From Gordonia alkanivorans NBRC 16433 (GTDB lineage Bacteria > Actinomycetota > Actinomycetes > Mycobacteriales > Mycobacteriaceae), in the NCBI RefSeq assembly GCF_000225505.1, contig NZ_BACI01000050.1, positions 124,001 through 188,000 of the forward strand: 64,000 nucleotides of DNA, in the 5' to 3' direction. Made by a program: the position numbers and the translations under genes. The notes beneath the pieces are model-generated. The model was not told the DNA's origin and searched no databases. It was given only the letters and a program-made list of their open reading frames with translations. Below are positions 1 through 8,272 of this stretch, in pieces. The first letter of the stretch is position 1. Each line of letters opens with the position of its first letter.

Positions 1-1
1 T

Positions 2-1459
2 GACCGCTACGAGTCACACCACCGCGTCTCGATCACCGACGGTGCACTCGTCGCCGCCGCGACGCTGGCCGATCGCTACATCAACGACCGGTTCCTGCCG
101 GACAAGGCGATCGACCTCATCGACGAGGCCGGTGCACGCATGCGCATCCGCCGGATGACCGCGCCGCCAGACCTGCGCGAGTTCGACGACCGCATCGCCG
201 ACGCGCGCAAGGAGAAGGAAAGCGCCATCGACGCGCAGGACTTCGAGAAGGCCGCCAGCCTCCGTGACAAGGAGAAGCAGCTGGTCGCCGAGCGCGCCGA
301 GCGCGAAAAGCAATGGCGCAGTGGCGACATGGACATCGTGGCCGAGGTCGACGACGAACAGATCGCCGAGGTCCTGGGCAACTGGACCGGTATCCCGGTG
401 TTCAAGCTCACCGAGGAGGAGACCACCCGTCTGCTCCGCATGGAGGAGGAGCTGCACAAGCGGATCATCGGCCAGGAGGACGCCGTCAAGGCCGTCTCCA
501 AGGCGATCCGCCGCACCCGTGCCGGCCTGAAGGATCCGAAGCGTCCGTCGGGCTCGTTCATCTTCGCCGGCCCGTCCGGTGTCGGTAAGACCGAGCTCTC
601 CAAGGCGCTGGCGAACTTCCTGTTCGGCGAGGACGACGCACTCATCCAGATCGACATGGGCGAGTTCCACGACCGCTTCACCGCGTCGCGTCTGTTCGGT
701 GCACCTCCCGGCTACGTCGGTTACGAAGAGGGCGGCCAGCTCACCGAGAAGGTGCGCCGCAAGCCGTTCTCGGTGGTGCTGTTCGACGAGATCGAAAAGG
801 CTCACTCCGAGATCTACAACACCCTGCTGCAGGTCCTCGAGGACGGCCGTCTCACCGACGGTCAGGGTCGTACGGTCGACTTCAAGAACACCGTCCTGAT
901 CTTCACCTCGAACCTCGGTACGAGCGACATCTCCAAGGCCGTGGGCATGGGCTTCTCATCGAAGGACGACACCAAGTCCGGCTACGAGCGGATGAAGCAG
1001 AAGGTCAACGACGAGCTCAAGAAGCACTTCCGGCCCGAGTTCCTCAACCGAATCGACGACATCGTCGTCTTCCACCAGCTGACGCGTGACGAGATCATCC
1101 AGATGGTCGACCTCATGCTGACCCGAGTGGAGAGCGCGCTGAAGAACAAGGACATGGCGCTCGAGGTCACCGACCGCGCCAAGTCGCTGCTGGCCAAGCG
1201 CGGCTTCGATCCGGTGCTGGGCGCACGCCCGCTGCGTCGCACCATCCAGCGCGAGATCGAGGATCAGCTCTCGGAGAAGATCCTGTTCGGCGACATCGCT
1301 CCCGGGCAGATCGTGCTGGTCGACGTCGAAGGCTGGGACGGCGAAGGCGACGGCGAAGACGCCAAGTTCACCTTCACCGGCTCGGAGAAGCCGCGTGCGG
1401 TTCCGGACGCACCGGTCGAGCTGTCCAAGGCAGGCGACGGCGGCTCGGACGCGAGCTGA
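2..1459 (+). CDS. clpC: ATP-dependent Clp protease ATPase subunit ClpC, 3' part
   Basis: C-terminal 485 residues of a Hsp100/ClpC AAA+ unfoldase that feeds substrates to ClpP; the gene begins before the window, and the frame is open from base 2. Visible in order: the end of the first AAA+ domain (FLPDKAIDLIDEAGAR), a UVR-type coiled segment (FEKAASLRDKEKQL), the second ATPase with Walker A GPSGVGKT at 569-592 and Walker B VVLFDE at 773-790, the RPEFLNRID segment, and the ClpB-type C-terminal domain (GARPLRRTIQREIEDQL). The tail is acidic and Ser/Asp-rich. A strong terminator follows. Identity is clear; only the 5' end is missing. Confidence 0.96.
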   Translation, partial: DRYESHHRVSITDGALVAAATLADRYINDRFLPDKAIDLIDEAGARMRIRRMTAPPDLREFDDRIADARKEKESAIDAQDFEKAASLRDKEKQLVAERAEREKQWRSGDMDIVAEVDDEQIAEVLGNWTGIPVFKLTEEETTRLLRMEEELHKRIIGQEDAVKAVSKAIRRTRAGLKDPKRPSGSFIFAGPSGVGKTELSKALANFLFGEDDALIQIDMGEFHDRFTASRLFGAPPGYVGYEEGGQLTEKVRRKPFSVVLFDEIEKAHSEIYNTLLQVLEDGRLTDGQGRTVDFKNTVLIFTSNLGTSDISKAVGMGFSSKDDTKSGYERMKQKVNDELKKHFRPEFLNRIDDIVVFHQLTRDEIIQMVDLMLTRVESALKNKDMALEVTDRAKSLLAKRGFDPVLGARPLRRTIQREIEDQLSEKILFGDIAPGQIVLVDVEGWDGEGDGEDAKFTFTGSEKPRAVPDAPVELSKAGDGGSDAS

Positions 1460-1480
1460 CCTGAGCTGATCTGACACAAT

Positions 1481-1516
1481 CGGCGGCGTCACCCGAAAGG
1501 GTGGCGCCGCCGTTTT
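1481..1516 (+). terminator. Rho-independent terminator after clpC
   Basis: The arms 1481-1494 and 1499-1512 form a 14-bp GC-rich stem (one G-T pair) around a GAAA tetraloop, followed by TTTT at 1513-1516. It lies 21 bases after the clpC stop and separates clpC from the next gene. Confidence 0.9.
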
Positions 1517-1566
1517 GTGTTGCCTGCCCGAGTCATCTGTGACGGGGGTGGATACCATCGATCACT

Positions 1567-2433
1567 GTGACGAGCGATACATCAGAGGTCGGCCGTAGGG
1601 CCACCCAGGCCGAGCCCACCATCACCGTCGAGCGGGACGGCGAGATCGCCGTCTTCCGGCTGAACCGCCCCGACCGTCTCAACGCCTTCACCGTGCAGAT
1701 GGGCGAGGAGTTGCGGGCGGCGTTCGACGAGACCGACGCCGACGACTCGGTGCGTGCTGTGGTGCTCACCGGTACCGGCCGGGCATTCTGCGCCGGCGCC
1801 GACCTCGAGGCCGGCGGCTCGACCTTCGACGCCTCCTCGGTGGTCGAGGGCGACGAGGTCCCGGCCGACGAGGGCGGCAAGCTGACACTGCGCATGTTCG
1901 CCTCGCTCAAGCCGGTCATCGCCGCGATCAACGGCCCCTCGGCCGGCGTCGGCGTCACCATGACCCTGCCCGCCGACGTGCGGATCGCCTCCGAGGACGC
2001 GAAATTCGGCTTCGTCTTCGCGGCCCGAGGCCTCGTGCCGGAAGCGGCGTCGAGCTGGTTCCTCCCGCGGCTCGTCGGTCTGCCGACGGCTCTCCAGTGG
2101 ACGGTCGGCGCCAAGATGGTGCAGGTCGACGAGGCGCACGAGCGCGGACTGATCCAGCAGGTCGTGCCCAAGGACAAGGTCCTCGAGACCGCGATCGCCG
2201 TCGCCCGCGAGATGACCGCGAACAGCGCCCCCGTCTCAGCGGCACTGACCCGCCAGCTGTTGTGGCGGATGGCCGGGGCGACCAGCCCGCTCGACGCCCA
2301 CCACGCCGATTCGAAGGCGATCTTCTACCGCGGCCAGTCCGGCGACGTCTACGAGGGTGTCATGTCGTTCCTGGAGAAGCGCCCGGCGACGTACCCGAAC
2401 AAGGTGTCGGAGGATCTGCCCGACATCTTCTGA
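1567..2433 (+). CDS. Enoyl-CoA hydratase/isomerase (crotonase) family protein
   Basis: A 288-residue crotonase-fold enzyme expected to hydrate or isomerise an enoyl-CoA. Seen: the N-terminal LNRPDRLNAFT segment, the oxyanion-hole motif FCAGADLE near residue 78, and the second oxyanion segment INGPSAGVGVTMTLPADVRIA near residue 121, in which the usual first catalytic Glu (GGxxEL) is replaced. RGLVPEAASSWF may carry the second acidic residue. The start is the GTG at 1567, because the frame has no good ATG near the family N-terminus. The gene stands alone between the clpC terminator and a gap of about 320 bases. Substrate is unknown; the missing Glu suggests an isomerase or other crotonase rather than a classical hydratase. 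Confidence 0.85.
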   Translation: MTSDTSEVGRRATQAEPTITVERDGEIAVFRLNRPDRLNAFTVQMGEELRAAFDETDADDSVRAVVLTGTGRAFCAGADLEAGGSTFDASSVVEGDEVPADEGGKLTLRMFASLKPVIAAINGPSAGVGVTMTLPADVRIASEDAKFGFVFAARGLVPEAASSWFLPRLVGLPTALQWTVGAKMVQVDEAHERGLIQQVVPKDKVLETAIAVAREMTANSAPVSAALTRQLLWRMAGATSPLDAHHADSKAIFYRGQSGDVYEGVMSFLEKRPATYPNKVSEDLPDIF

Positions 2434-2577
2434 GCGTGGTCGCGTTCCTGCTGCAAACACCCTGTGTTCAGCACGTGAACTTCGGCGAACACGCGGCATG
2501 AACGGTGGCAGGCTGCGCTGACCGCGGTTATCGTGGCGAACAGCAGGCCAGAAGAGAGCGGAAAGGAGGTGGCGCAG

Positions 2578-2697
2578 ATGTCGATCGGTATGGCGGTGTT
2601 CGTTCGCGAGTGGCGGATGACCGACCCCGGCTGCCGGTACGGGCTACCAGCCCGAACCCGGTCCGGACCAATCACATCCAGCGCCACCAGTTCCTGA
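2578..2697 (+). CDS. Possible 39-residue small protein with a very strong ribosome-binding site
   Basis: In the otherwise empty stretch 2434-2752, AAAGGAGGT at 2562-2570 stands seven bases before ATG 2578. This opens a 39-codon frame, MSIGMAVFVREWRMTDPGC at its N-terminus, ending TGA at 2695-2697. That is the best Shine-Dalgarno match I noticed in the window. The C-terminal half is Ser/Thr/Arg/Pro-rich with no membrane segment or recognisable motif. It ends 55 bases before the HNH gene and could be a small protein or a leader peptide for it. No homologue is recognised. Confidence 0.45.
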   Translation: MSIGMAVFVREWRMTDPGCRYGLPARTRSGPITSSATSS

Positions 2698-2752
2698 GGT
2701 CGTGAACCTCGATGGTCGGCGCGCTCACTCGCCCACGCATCGAGGAGTATCC

Positions 2753-3250
2753 ATGACCATCTTCGTCACGAATGCGGGATTACAGATCCTCGCGCGCGTC
2801 ACCTGGCGTCGCGCTGCCGTCCTGCTGACCACCGAGGTCGCACGCAACGTCGAGGGCACCCCCTTGGTGCGCGTCGTCCATTCGCCGACCGTGTCGCTGC
2901 CCATCCACAAGGTGGTGGCCATCAAGCGGGACGCCTACCGTCCGTACGCGGGCAAGACGATGGATTCCTACGCCTCCAATGCGACGATCCTGCGTCGCGA
3001 CCAATGGATCTGCGCCTACTGCGACGGTCCGGCCGACACCGTGGACCACATCGTGCCGGTGTCGCAGGGCGGCCCCAGCACGTTCGGCAATCAGGTCGCG
3101 GCATGCAAGTCCTGCAACGGTTTCAAGGCCAACCGCACCCCGCGGAAAGCGGGAATGGCCTTGCGGCACGCACCCTTCGTCTACGACCCGTGGGCCGTGG
3201 ACCAGAAGGAGGTCTGGGAGATGTTCATGCTGCATCCCAAGACCGACTGA
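2753..3250 (+). CDS. HNH endonuclease
   Basis: A 165-residue protein with a C-terminal HNH/McrA-type nuclease domain. CAYC near residue 86, the DHIVPVSQGG core near residue 97 and CKSCNGFKANR near residue 120 give the two zinc-binding CxxC pairs and the catalytic His region. The N-terminal 80 residues are a beta-rich segment typical of stand-alone actinobacterial HNH proteins. Start ATG 2753 has GAGGAG at 2742-2747; an in-frame start at 2702 exists but lacks a site. No methylase or phage gene is nearby, so a restriction role is not supported and the biological target is unknown. Confidence 0.88.
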   Translation: MTIFVTNAGLQILARVTWRRAAVLLTTEVARNVEGTPLVRVVHSPTVSLPIHKVVAIKRDAYRPYAGKTMDSYASNATILRRDQWICAYCDGPADTVDHIVPVSQGGPSTFGNQVAACKSCNGFKANRTPRKAGMALRHAPFVYDPWAVDQKEVWEMFMLHPKTD

Positions 3251-3280
3251 GAGGTCGGACCGTCAGAGCGTGAGAACCGT

Positions 3281-3943
3281 TCAGGTGGGCAGGGGTTCGG
3301 CGCCGCGTTCCTTGAGCAGCATCGACATCTGGCCGATCTCGTTTCCCTGATCGCTGAGCATGTTCAGGGCGAGCTGCTTGGTCGCCGACCCGGAACGGTC
3401 GTCGTTGTACGCCGCCTGCGCCATCTCGAGTCCGCCGCGATGGTGCCGGATCATCAGCTGCAGGAACAGTTTCTCGGCCTCGTCGCCGCGAAGGGTGGCG
3501 AGTCGGCCGAGTTCCTCGGTGCTCGCCATGCCCGGCATGAGCGGTGCGTCGGGCGTGGTCCCCGAGCCAGCACCGTGGGAATGTGAATCACCGTGGGACA
3601 TCCACGACATCGGTTCGTCGGAGGTCAGCGGCAGCTCGAAGAACTGCAGCCAGCCGCGCATGGTCGCGCTCTCCGCGGATTGGGCGACGACGAGCTGGTC
3701 GGCCAATCCGCGGATCGTCGGATCCACATCGGGGGCGGCGAGAACTGTGCGGGCCATCAGGAGGGCCTGATCGTGATGCGTCGACATGTCCTGTGCGAAA
3801 CCGATGTCGGAGGGGCTCATCGTCTTCAGGTCGTCCCGCGAGCCGGGTGACCACACCGAACCGATGACCACGCCGACCGCCACGAGCAGGACGGCGAGCG
3901 AGGTCAGTCCGGCGATCTGCGTACTGGTGTGCCGGTCGGTCAT
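3281..3943 (-). CDS. DUF305 family membrane-anchored protein
   Basis: A 220-residue protein with one N-terminal transmembrane or signal-anchor segment (about residues 10-28) and an extracytoplasmic DUF305 domain. It shows the paired family motifs STHHDQALLMA and RHHRGGLEMAQ plus a His-rich stretch HGDSHSHGAG, which suggests metal (perhaps copper) contact. Its ATG overlaps the upstream gene's TGA in an ATGA, so it is translationally coupled to the secreted LVIVD protein. A DUF305 role in metal handling is a family association, not established here. Confidence 0.88.
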   Translation of the reverse strand: MTDRHTSTQIAGLTSLAVLLVAVGVVIGSVWSPGSRDDLKTMSPSDIGFAQDMSTHHDQALLMARTVLAAPDVDPTIRGLADQLVVAQSAESATMRGWLQFFELPLTSDEPMSWMSHGDSHSHGAGSGTTPDAPLMPGMASTEELGRLATLRGDEAEKLFLQLMIRHHRGGLEMAQAAYNDDRSGSATKQLALNMLSDQGNEIGQMSMLLKERGAEPLPT

Positions 3944-5508
3944 CCGAGGAAGGAATCCTGATCCGGCGGCGGGGTGTAGACCCGGTTGCTCAACTCGAGG
4001 GCGTAGAAGCCCCCGTCGGCGCAGGTGGTGAGGATCTTGTTGCCGTGGAACTCCGGCGGGGAGAAGCACCAGTCGGTGGCCATGTCACCACCCACGACCA
4101 TGCCCATGCGCGGACCGATCATCTCGTTCAGCTTGGCTCGTCCGTTCACGAGAGACATTCCGAGGCTGAGGAATTCGATACCCGGTGCGCCGATGACCGA
4201 CCCGAGCACATGCGGTGAGTTGGGCCGGGTCAGTGCGGTCGCGCCCTTCTGTGCCGGCGGGTTGTAGTACGCGATCTCCTTGATGGCGGAGAAGTCCCGG
4301 ATGTCGAACACGCGGATGCCGGACGATTCCCAGGCGCAGGCCAGCGCCGTCGGATCGTTCGGACGGTCGACCGCGCAGTAGTGCGGGTTGCTGCCGAACA
4401 ACGAACCGCCCATGGACGAACGGAACTGGGTGTCCAGGTGTTCGGGCAGGTTGATCTCGAGTTTGAGCTGTGCGGCGTAGCGGGGTTTGTTGACCCGGGC
4501 GACGTCGAAGATCTTGACGCCGCCCGAGCCGCCCTCGTCGGCCGTGATGACGTGGGGCGTGCCGCGGTAGGTGATCGGGATCGAGTGCTGATTGAGCTGG
4601 CCGTCCGGCCACAGGTACGCGGCCACGTGGGGGACCTGCGGATACGGCGCACGACGCTGTACCGCGCTGATGTCGAGGACCGTGACGCCCGCCATGTTCG
4701 ACAGGTACATGCGATTGCCGTCGGGGGTGATGCCGAAACCGTGACCGAGGAAGCTGTGCAGTCCCTGCCAGATCACCCGCGGGTTTCGCGGATCGGCGAC
4801 GTCGATCGCGCTCAGGTGACCGGGTGCGACACCCGACGCCCAGTAGGTTCGGCCATCCGGTGACCAGCCGCCCTCGTGCGAGGTGAACGGGATGGGGTAG
4901 GCGATGCCGCCGCCACGGGCGTTGAGCAGCTTGGGTCGGGTGCAGTCGGAGATGTCGTAGACCGCGAAAAAGCCTGCACCCCAGAGGAGCGGGACCCCGG
5001 TCGCGGCGAGGAGTTTGCGTTTCTTGTTGACCTTCAGGGTCTCCCACGTGCCGCCGCGCATCGCGGTGTCGGTCAGCGACCCGACGACCTTCGGGTTCCG
5101 GGGATTCGAGGCGTCGATGACCTGGACGCCCGGCTGAGGCAAGAAGTTGTTGCCGGGGAAGAGACTTCCGGTGTAGCTGCAGTGCTCGAAGGATGCGGAC
5201 ACGATGCCGCCGCCCGCACCCGTCACATTGCCGAGTTCGGTCAGGTTGCAGTTGTAGCCCTGCTTGCTCCGGCCCGACTGTCGGTCCTCGGCGCTGACGT
5301 CACCCTGCAGGCCCGGTTCCGGCTTGGAGCCCGGACCGCAGTCGGCCTTGGGAACAGAAGCGTCGGAGATGTCTGGGAACCAGTGGTTCGCGGCGGTCGC
5401 CGGCGCCGACACCAGCATCGTCGACGCGAGCACTGCCCCCGCGGCAAGGCAGGTGATCGCGTGTAGTCGCCGTCGTGCTGTGGACACATTCCATCGATCT
5501 GGCGTCAT
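3940..5508 (-). CDS. Secreted LVIVD-repeat (beta-propeller-like) protein
   Basis: A 522-residue exported protein. The signal peptide runs from the chosen ATG at 5508 (preceded by GGAGGGG) through ACLAAGAVLASTMLVSAPATA-like hydrophobic residues to an Ala-rich cleavage site near residue 38. The mature part carries repeated strands of the LVIVD type (VQVIDASNPRNPKVVG, LSAIDVADPRNPRVIW, VTVLDIS, VKIFDVARV, IRVFDIRDF), consistent with a beta-propeller. It also has scattered Cys residues. Upstream in-frame starts would put non-hydrophobic sequence before the signal and are rejected. It is coupled by four bases to the DUF305 gene. Binding partner or substrate unknown. Confidence 0.87.
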   Translation of the reverse strand: MTPDRWNVSTARRRLHAITCLAAGAVLASTMLVSAPATAANHWFPDISDASVPKADCGPGSKPEPGLQGDVSAEDRQSGRSKQGYNCNLTELGNVTGAGGGIVSASFEHCSYTGSLFPGNNFLPQPGVQVIDASNPRNPKVVGSLTDTAMRGGTWETLKVNKKRKLLAATGVPLLWGAGFFAVYDISDCTRPKLLNARGGGIAYPIPFTSHEGGWSPDGRTYWASGVAPGHLSAIDVADPRNPRVIWQGLHSFLGHGFGITPDGNRMYLSNMAGVTVLDISAVQRRAPYPQVPHVAAYLWPDGQLNQHSIPITYRGTPHVITADEGGSGGVKIFDVARVNKPRYAAQLKLEINLPEHLDTQFRSSMGGSLFGSNPHYCAVDRPNDPTALACAWESSGIRVFDIRDFSAIKEIAYYNPPAQKGATALTRPNSPHVLGSVIGAPGIEFLSLGMSLVNGRAKLNEMIGPRMGMVVGGDMATDWCFSPPEFHGNKILTTCADGGFYALELSNRVYTPPPDQDSFLG

Positions 5509-5521
5509 CGCCCCTCCGATC

Positions 5522-5535
5522 GTGACCTGAGTCAC
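5522..5535. promoter_or_regulatory. CRP/FNR-type palindrome upstream of the LVIVD gene
   Basis: GTGACCTGAGTCAC fits GTGA-N6-TCAC, the core of actinobacterial CRP/GlxR sites (TGTGA-N6-TCACA), though the outermost bases are C and G. It lies 14 bases ahead of the start codon at 5508, where binding would be expected to block transcription. Based on sequence only. Confidence 0.35.
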
Positions 5536-5721
5536 GCTAACGGCCGGACTGAGACGGTGGGGGTGATTCGTCGAAAGAGGCATGTCGTCGGCACACGCGG
5601 CGGGGCATCGGCCATCCGAACGACTCCTGGATCGCCGGGAACATTCCCGGCCCGCACCCGCTCCAAGTATTCGAACGCAGCGAACAGCCCGCACTGTCGG
5701 ACACCACGAAAGGAACAACCC

Positions 5722-6048
5722 ATGAGCACCCAGATCCCCGCAGACGCAGTCCTGGTCGACACCAATGGCGACGGCCTCGTCGACGCCGCCCTCGCCGACA
5801 TCGACGGTGACGGCACCACCGACGCCGTCCTCGACACCGACGGTGACGGCTCGGCCGATTCGATCGCCTACGACACCAATGCCGACGGCCAGATCGACCT
5901 GATCGAGGCGGACAGCGACGGCGACGGCTACACCGACATCGCGGTCGCCGACACCGACTGCGACGGCACCTTCGACACCGCCGTCGACGATCAGGGCAAC
6001 GTCTCGGTCGGCGACTTCGGGAGCATCGACGGAAGCGACGCCGTCTGA
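5722..6048 (+). CDS. Small protein made of Asp/Gly calcium-binding-like repeats
   Basis: A 108-residue acidic protein. Residues about 8-85 consist of consecutive DxDGDG or DTNGDG units (DTNGDGLVD, DIDGDGTTD, DTDGDGSAD, DTNADGQID, DSDGDGYTD, DTDCDGTFD) resembling EF-hand, dockerin or thrombospondin type 3 calcium loops. ATG 5722 has AAAGGA upstream; the longer in-frame start has no site. No signal peptide or membrane segment is visible, so it should be cytoplasmic unless exported by another route. It is divergent from the LVIVD gene. Calcium binding is inferred from the loops. Confidence 0.8.
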   Translation: MSTQIPADAVLVDTNGDGLVDAALADIDGDGTTDAVLDTDGDGSADSIAYDTNADGQIDLIEADSDGDGYTDIAVADTDCDGTFDTAVDDQGNVSVGDFGSIDGSDAV

Positions 6049-6076
6049 CCCGCCTCTGAGTCCCGAGCCCCCGCAC

Positions 6077-6105
6077 GCAGCCGGTCAGCACAGCTGACCG
6101 GCTGC
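6077..6105. terminator. Bidirectional hairpin between convergent genes
   Basis: A perfect 12-bp stem (GCAGCCGGTCAG at 6077-6088 and its complement at 6094-6105) with a five-base loop, between the stops of the Asp/Gly-repeat gene and the MFS gene. There is no T-run, as is common in actinobacterial terminators. Confidence 0.7.
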
Positions 6106-6120
6106 AAGGCGTTTCACCGG

Positions 6121-7287
6121 TCAGTCGGTGACAGGTTCGGGCCCCGGGCGCGGTCGGCTTCTGCGGTCGGCGACGAAGGCCAGCAACGCGGCGGCCAGAC
6201 ACGCGGCCGCGCCGACGCCCAGGCCGACACGCGGATTGGTGGCCTCGATGACCGCGCCGATCAGTGGACCGCCGATCGGCGTCGATCCCATGAACGCCAC
6301 CGACCACAGGGCCATGACGCGTCCCCGCATCTGCGGTTCGGCGTTGAGCTGCAGGGTGGCGTTGCCGGTCGACATGAACGTCACACTCAGCCAGCCCACC
6401 AGGAACAGCGCGCAGATGGCGGTGATCAGATCAGGTGCCAGCGCGGCCGCGGCGATCGTGATGCCGAATCCGAAGGCGGCCAGCGTGAGCGGCCGCAGGC
6501 CGATGGTGCCGCGCGCCGCGACGACCAGACCGCCGACCACCGCGCCGACACCCATGGCCGAGGTCATGAAACCGAGAGCCTGTGGGCCGCCGTCGAAGAC
6601 GAAGTCCGCGGCGGCCGTCAGGGTGACCGGGAAGTTGTAGGCCAGAGTGCCGACCAGCGCCATCGTGGCGAGCGGAATCCACAGCGAGGGGATGCCGCGG
6701 ACGTAGCGGATACCCTCGCGCAGCTGGCCTTTCGCACGGGGAACCGGGGTCTCCTGGGTGATCTTCGTGCTGTCGAGCGCGATCAGCGAGGCGACCACCG
6801 CGACGAAACTGACCGCGTTGATCGCGAAACACCAACCCGCGCCGACGAGTGTGAGGATGACACCGGCGACGGCTGGACCGACGGCGCGAGCGGCGTTGAC
6901 CATCACCGAGTTCAGCGTGACAGCATTGCGGATCAGCGATTTCCCGACGATCTGGTGGATGAACGCCTGTCGCGCGGGTTGCTCGAAGGCGTGTCCGAGG
7001 CCGAGCAGTACCGCCAGGATCGCCACATGCCACACCGCCACGACTCCGGCGAGGGCGAGCGCGGCCAGCACCGCCGCAAGCAAGCCCATCATCGCCTGAA
7101 GGATCGTGAGCAGTCGCCGACGGTCGACGCGGTCGGCGATGACACCGGCATACGGGCCGATCAGGAGAACGGGCAGTGCCTGCAGCGCGACGATCAGGCC
7201 GAGAATCGATGCCGACCCGCTCAACGTCAACACCAGCCAGGCCTGGGCGGTTGCCTGCATCCAGGAACCGGTCATCGACACCGTCAT
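6121..7287 (-). CDS. MFS transporter, EntS-like (MFS_3) type
   Basis: An approximately 12-helix carrier of the enterobactin-exporter-like MFS group. It shows GPYAGVIADRVDRRRLL (the family A-motif loop) near residue 42 and GSWMQATAQAWLVL in the first helix. Written from the first ATG (7287) it has 388 residues, but the conserved family N-terminus is still coded upstream: HIPNYRIFFAG reads in frame at about 7288-7320 with no ATG, GTG or TTG before a stop near 7366. The true start is therefore unclear (see findings). It follows the hydrolase gene on the same strand. Substrate unknown. Confidence 0.85.
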   Translation of the reverse strand: MTVSMTGSWMQATAQAWLVLTLSGSASILGLIVALQALPVLLIGPYAGVIADRVDRRRLLTILQAMMGLLAAVLAALALAGVVAVWHVAILAVLLGLGHAFEQPARQAFIHQIVGKSLIRNAVTLNSVMVNAARAVGPAVAGVILTLVGAGWCFAINAVSFVAVVASLIALDSTKITQETPVPRAKGQLREGIRYVRGIPSLWIPLATMALVGTLAYNFPVTLTAAADFVFDGGPQALGFMTSAMGVGAVVGGLVVAARGTIGLRPLTLAAFGFGITIAAAALAPDLITAICALFLVGWLSVTFMSTGNATLQLNAEPQMRGRVMALWSVAFMGSTPIGGPLIGAVIEATNPRVGLGVGAAACLAAALLAFVADRRSRPRPGPEPVTD

Positions 7288-7348
7288 ACCGGCGAAGAAG
7301 ATCCGGTAGTTGGGGATGTGCAGCGACGCGAAGACGCTGTCACGCGAA

Positions 7349-8209
7349 TCAGAGGACGTGGTCGATCACGTCCATCAATGCGAGGGGCTGTTCGAGCGGG
7401 ATGTGATGACCGGCGCCGGCGAGTTCGACGACGCGTGCCGGTTCGTCGAGGCCGGCGGTGACGATGTCGATCATCGCCGGGGTCACGACCCCGTGTTCGC
7501 CGTAGACGACGCTGAGCCGGCAGCTACTCGGCGGGTGCGAGGGGAGATCGGTCAGTTCGTCGGCGAATCCGCGGTCGAACTTCCACCGCCAGCCGTCGTC
7601 GTCGCGGACGACCGACTGCCGCGCCACGTGGGTCCTGGCGTAGTCGAGGCTCGGGTGGTCGGGCACGAGCCGGAACCGTTCGAGGGCCGCCTCGGGTGAC
7701 GGGTAGTGCTTGCTGCCTCGGGGAATGCCTTCCTCGGGCTGGTTTCGCTGGATCTCGTCGAGCATCTCGGCGTCGAGGATGCGGGAGTCGACGAGCACGA
7801 GGTGCTCGGTGAGATCGGGGTGGGCGGCCGACGTCCGGATGCCCACGAGCCCGCCCAGGCTGTGCCCCACGAGGACTGCGTCGGTGGTCGCTTCGGCAGC
7901 CGTGGCGACCGCGGCGACCTCGTCGGCCCAGATGCCCAGGCTGTAGGCGTCGCGCCAGTCGCTGTCGCCGTGTCCGGACAGATCGAGGGCGACGACGCGA
8001 CGGTCCTGCGCGTACCGCGGGGCGATGTGGTCCCACCATCCGGCGTGGGCCGCACCACCGTGGACCAGGATCAGGCCGGGGGCGCCGGGTTCACCCCAGC
8101 AGCGATAGGTGATCCGCGCACCGTGGACGATGATCGACGAGTGCTCGGGTTCCGTTTCGACTGCTGTGCGGAACCACTCCGGAGCGTCCGCGGTGACGTT
8201 CGTGCTCAT
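7349..8209 (-). CDS. Alpha/beta hydrolase
   Basis: A 286-residue alpha/beta-hydrolase. Seen: the oxyanion segment LVHGGAAHAGWW near residue 48, nucleophile elbow GHSLGG near residue 114, acidic residue region VVYGEHGVVTP near residue 233, and a catalytic His in GAGHHIPLEQP near residue 264. ATG 8209 is preferred because AAAGG lies eight bases ahead; an ATG six bases upstream leaves only two. It is probably co-transcribed with the MFS gene. It is not HsaD: the elbow is GHSLGG rather than GNSLGG and the surrounding sequence differs. Substrate unknown. Confidence 0.88.
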   Translation of the reverse strand: MSTNVTADAPEWFRTAVETEPEHSSIIVHGARITYRCWGEPGAPGLILVHGGAAHAGWWDHIAPRYAQDRRVVALDLSGHGDSDWRDAYSLGIWADEVAAVATAAEATTDAVLVGHSLGGLVGIRTSAAHPDLTEHLVLVDSRILDAEMLDEIQRNQPEEGIPRGSKHYPSPEAALERFRLVPDHPSLDYARTHVARQSVVRDDDGWRWKFDRGFADELTDLPSHPPSSCRLSVVYGEHGVVTPAMIDIVTAGLDEPARVVELAGAGHHIPLEQPLALMDVIDHVL

Positions 8210-8272
8210 CGGCATAGCCTTTCACGCATAGGGTGAGATGAATACACACAATCAGACTGGACGGATCGGGTG

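Noticed and set aside
2505-2705. A 66-codon GTG-started frame in the gap before the HNH gene
   Set aside because: It has no ribosome-binding site and is Arg-rich; the overlapping 39-codon frame with a strong site is more plausible.
7349-8209. Considered the alpha/beta hydrolase as the missing HsaD
   Set aside because: Its nucleophile elbow and flanking sequence do not match HsaD, there is no KstR site, and it is 40 kb from the hsa genes.
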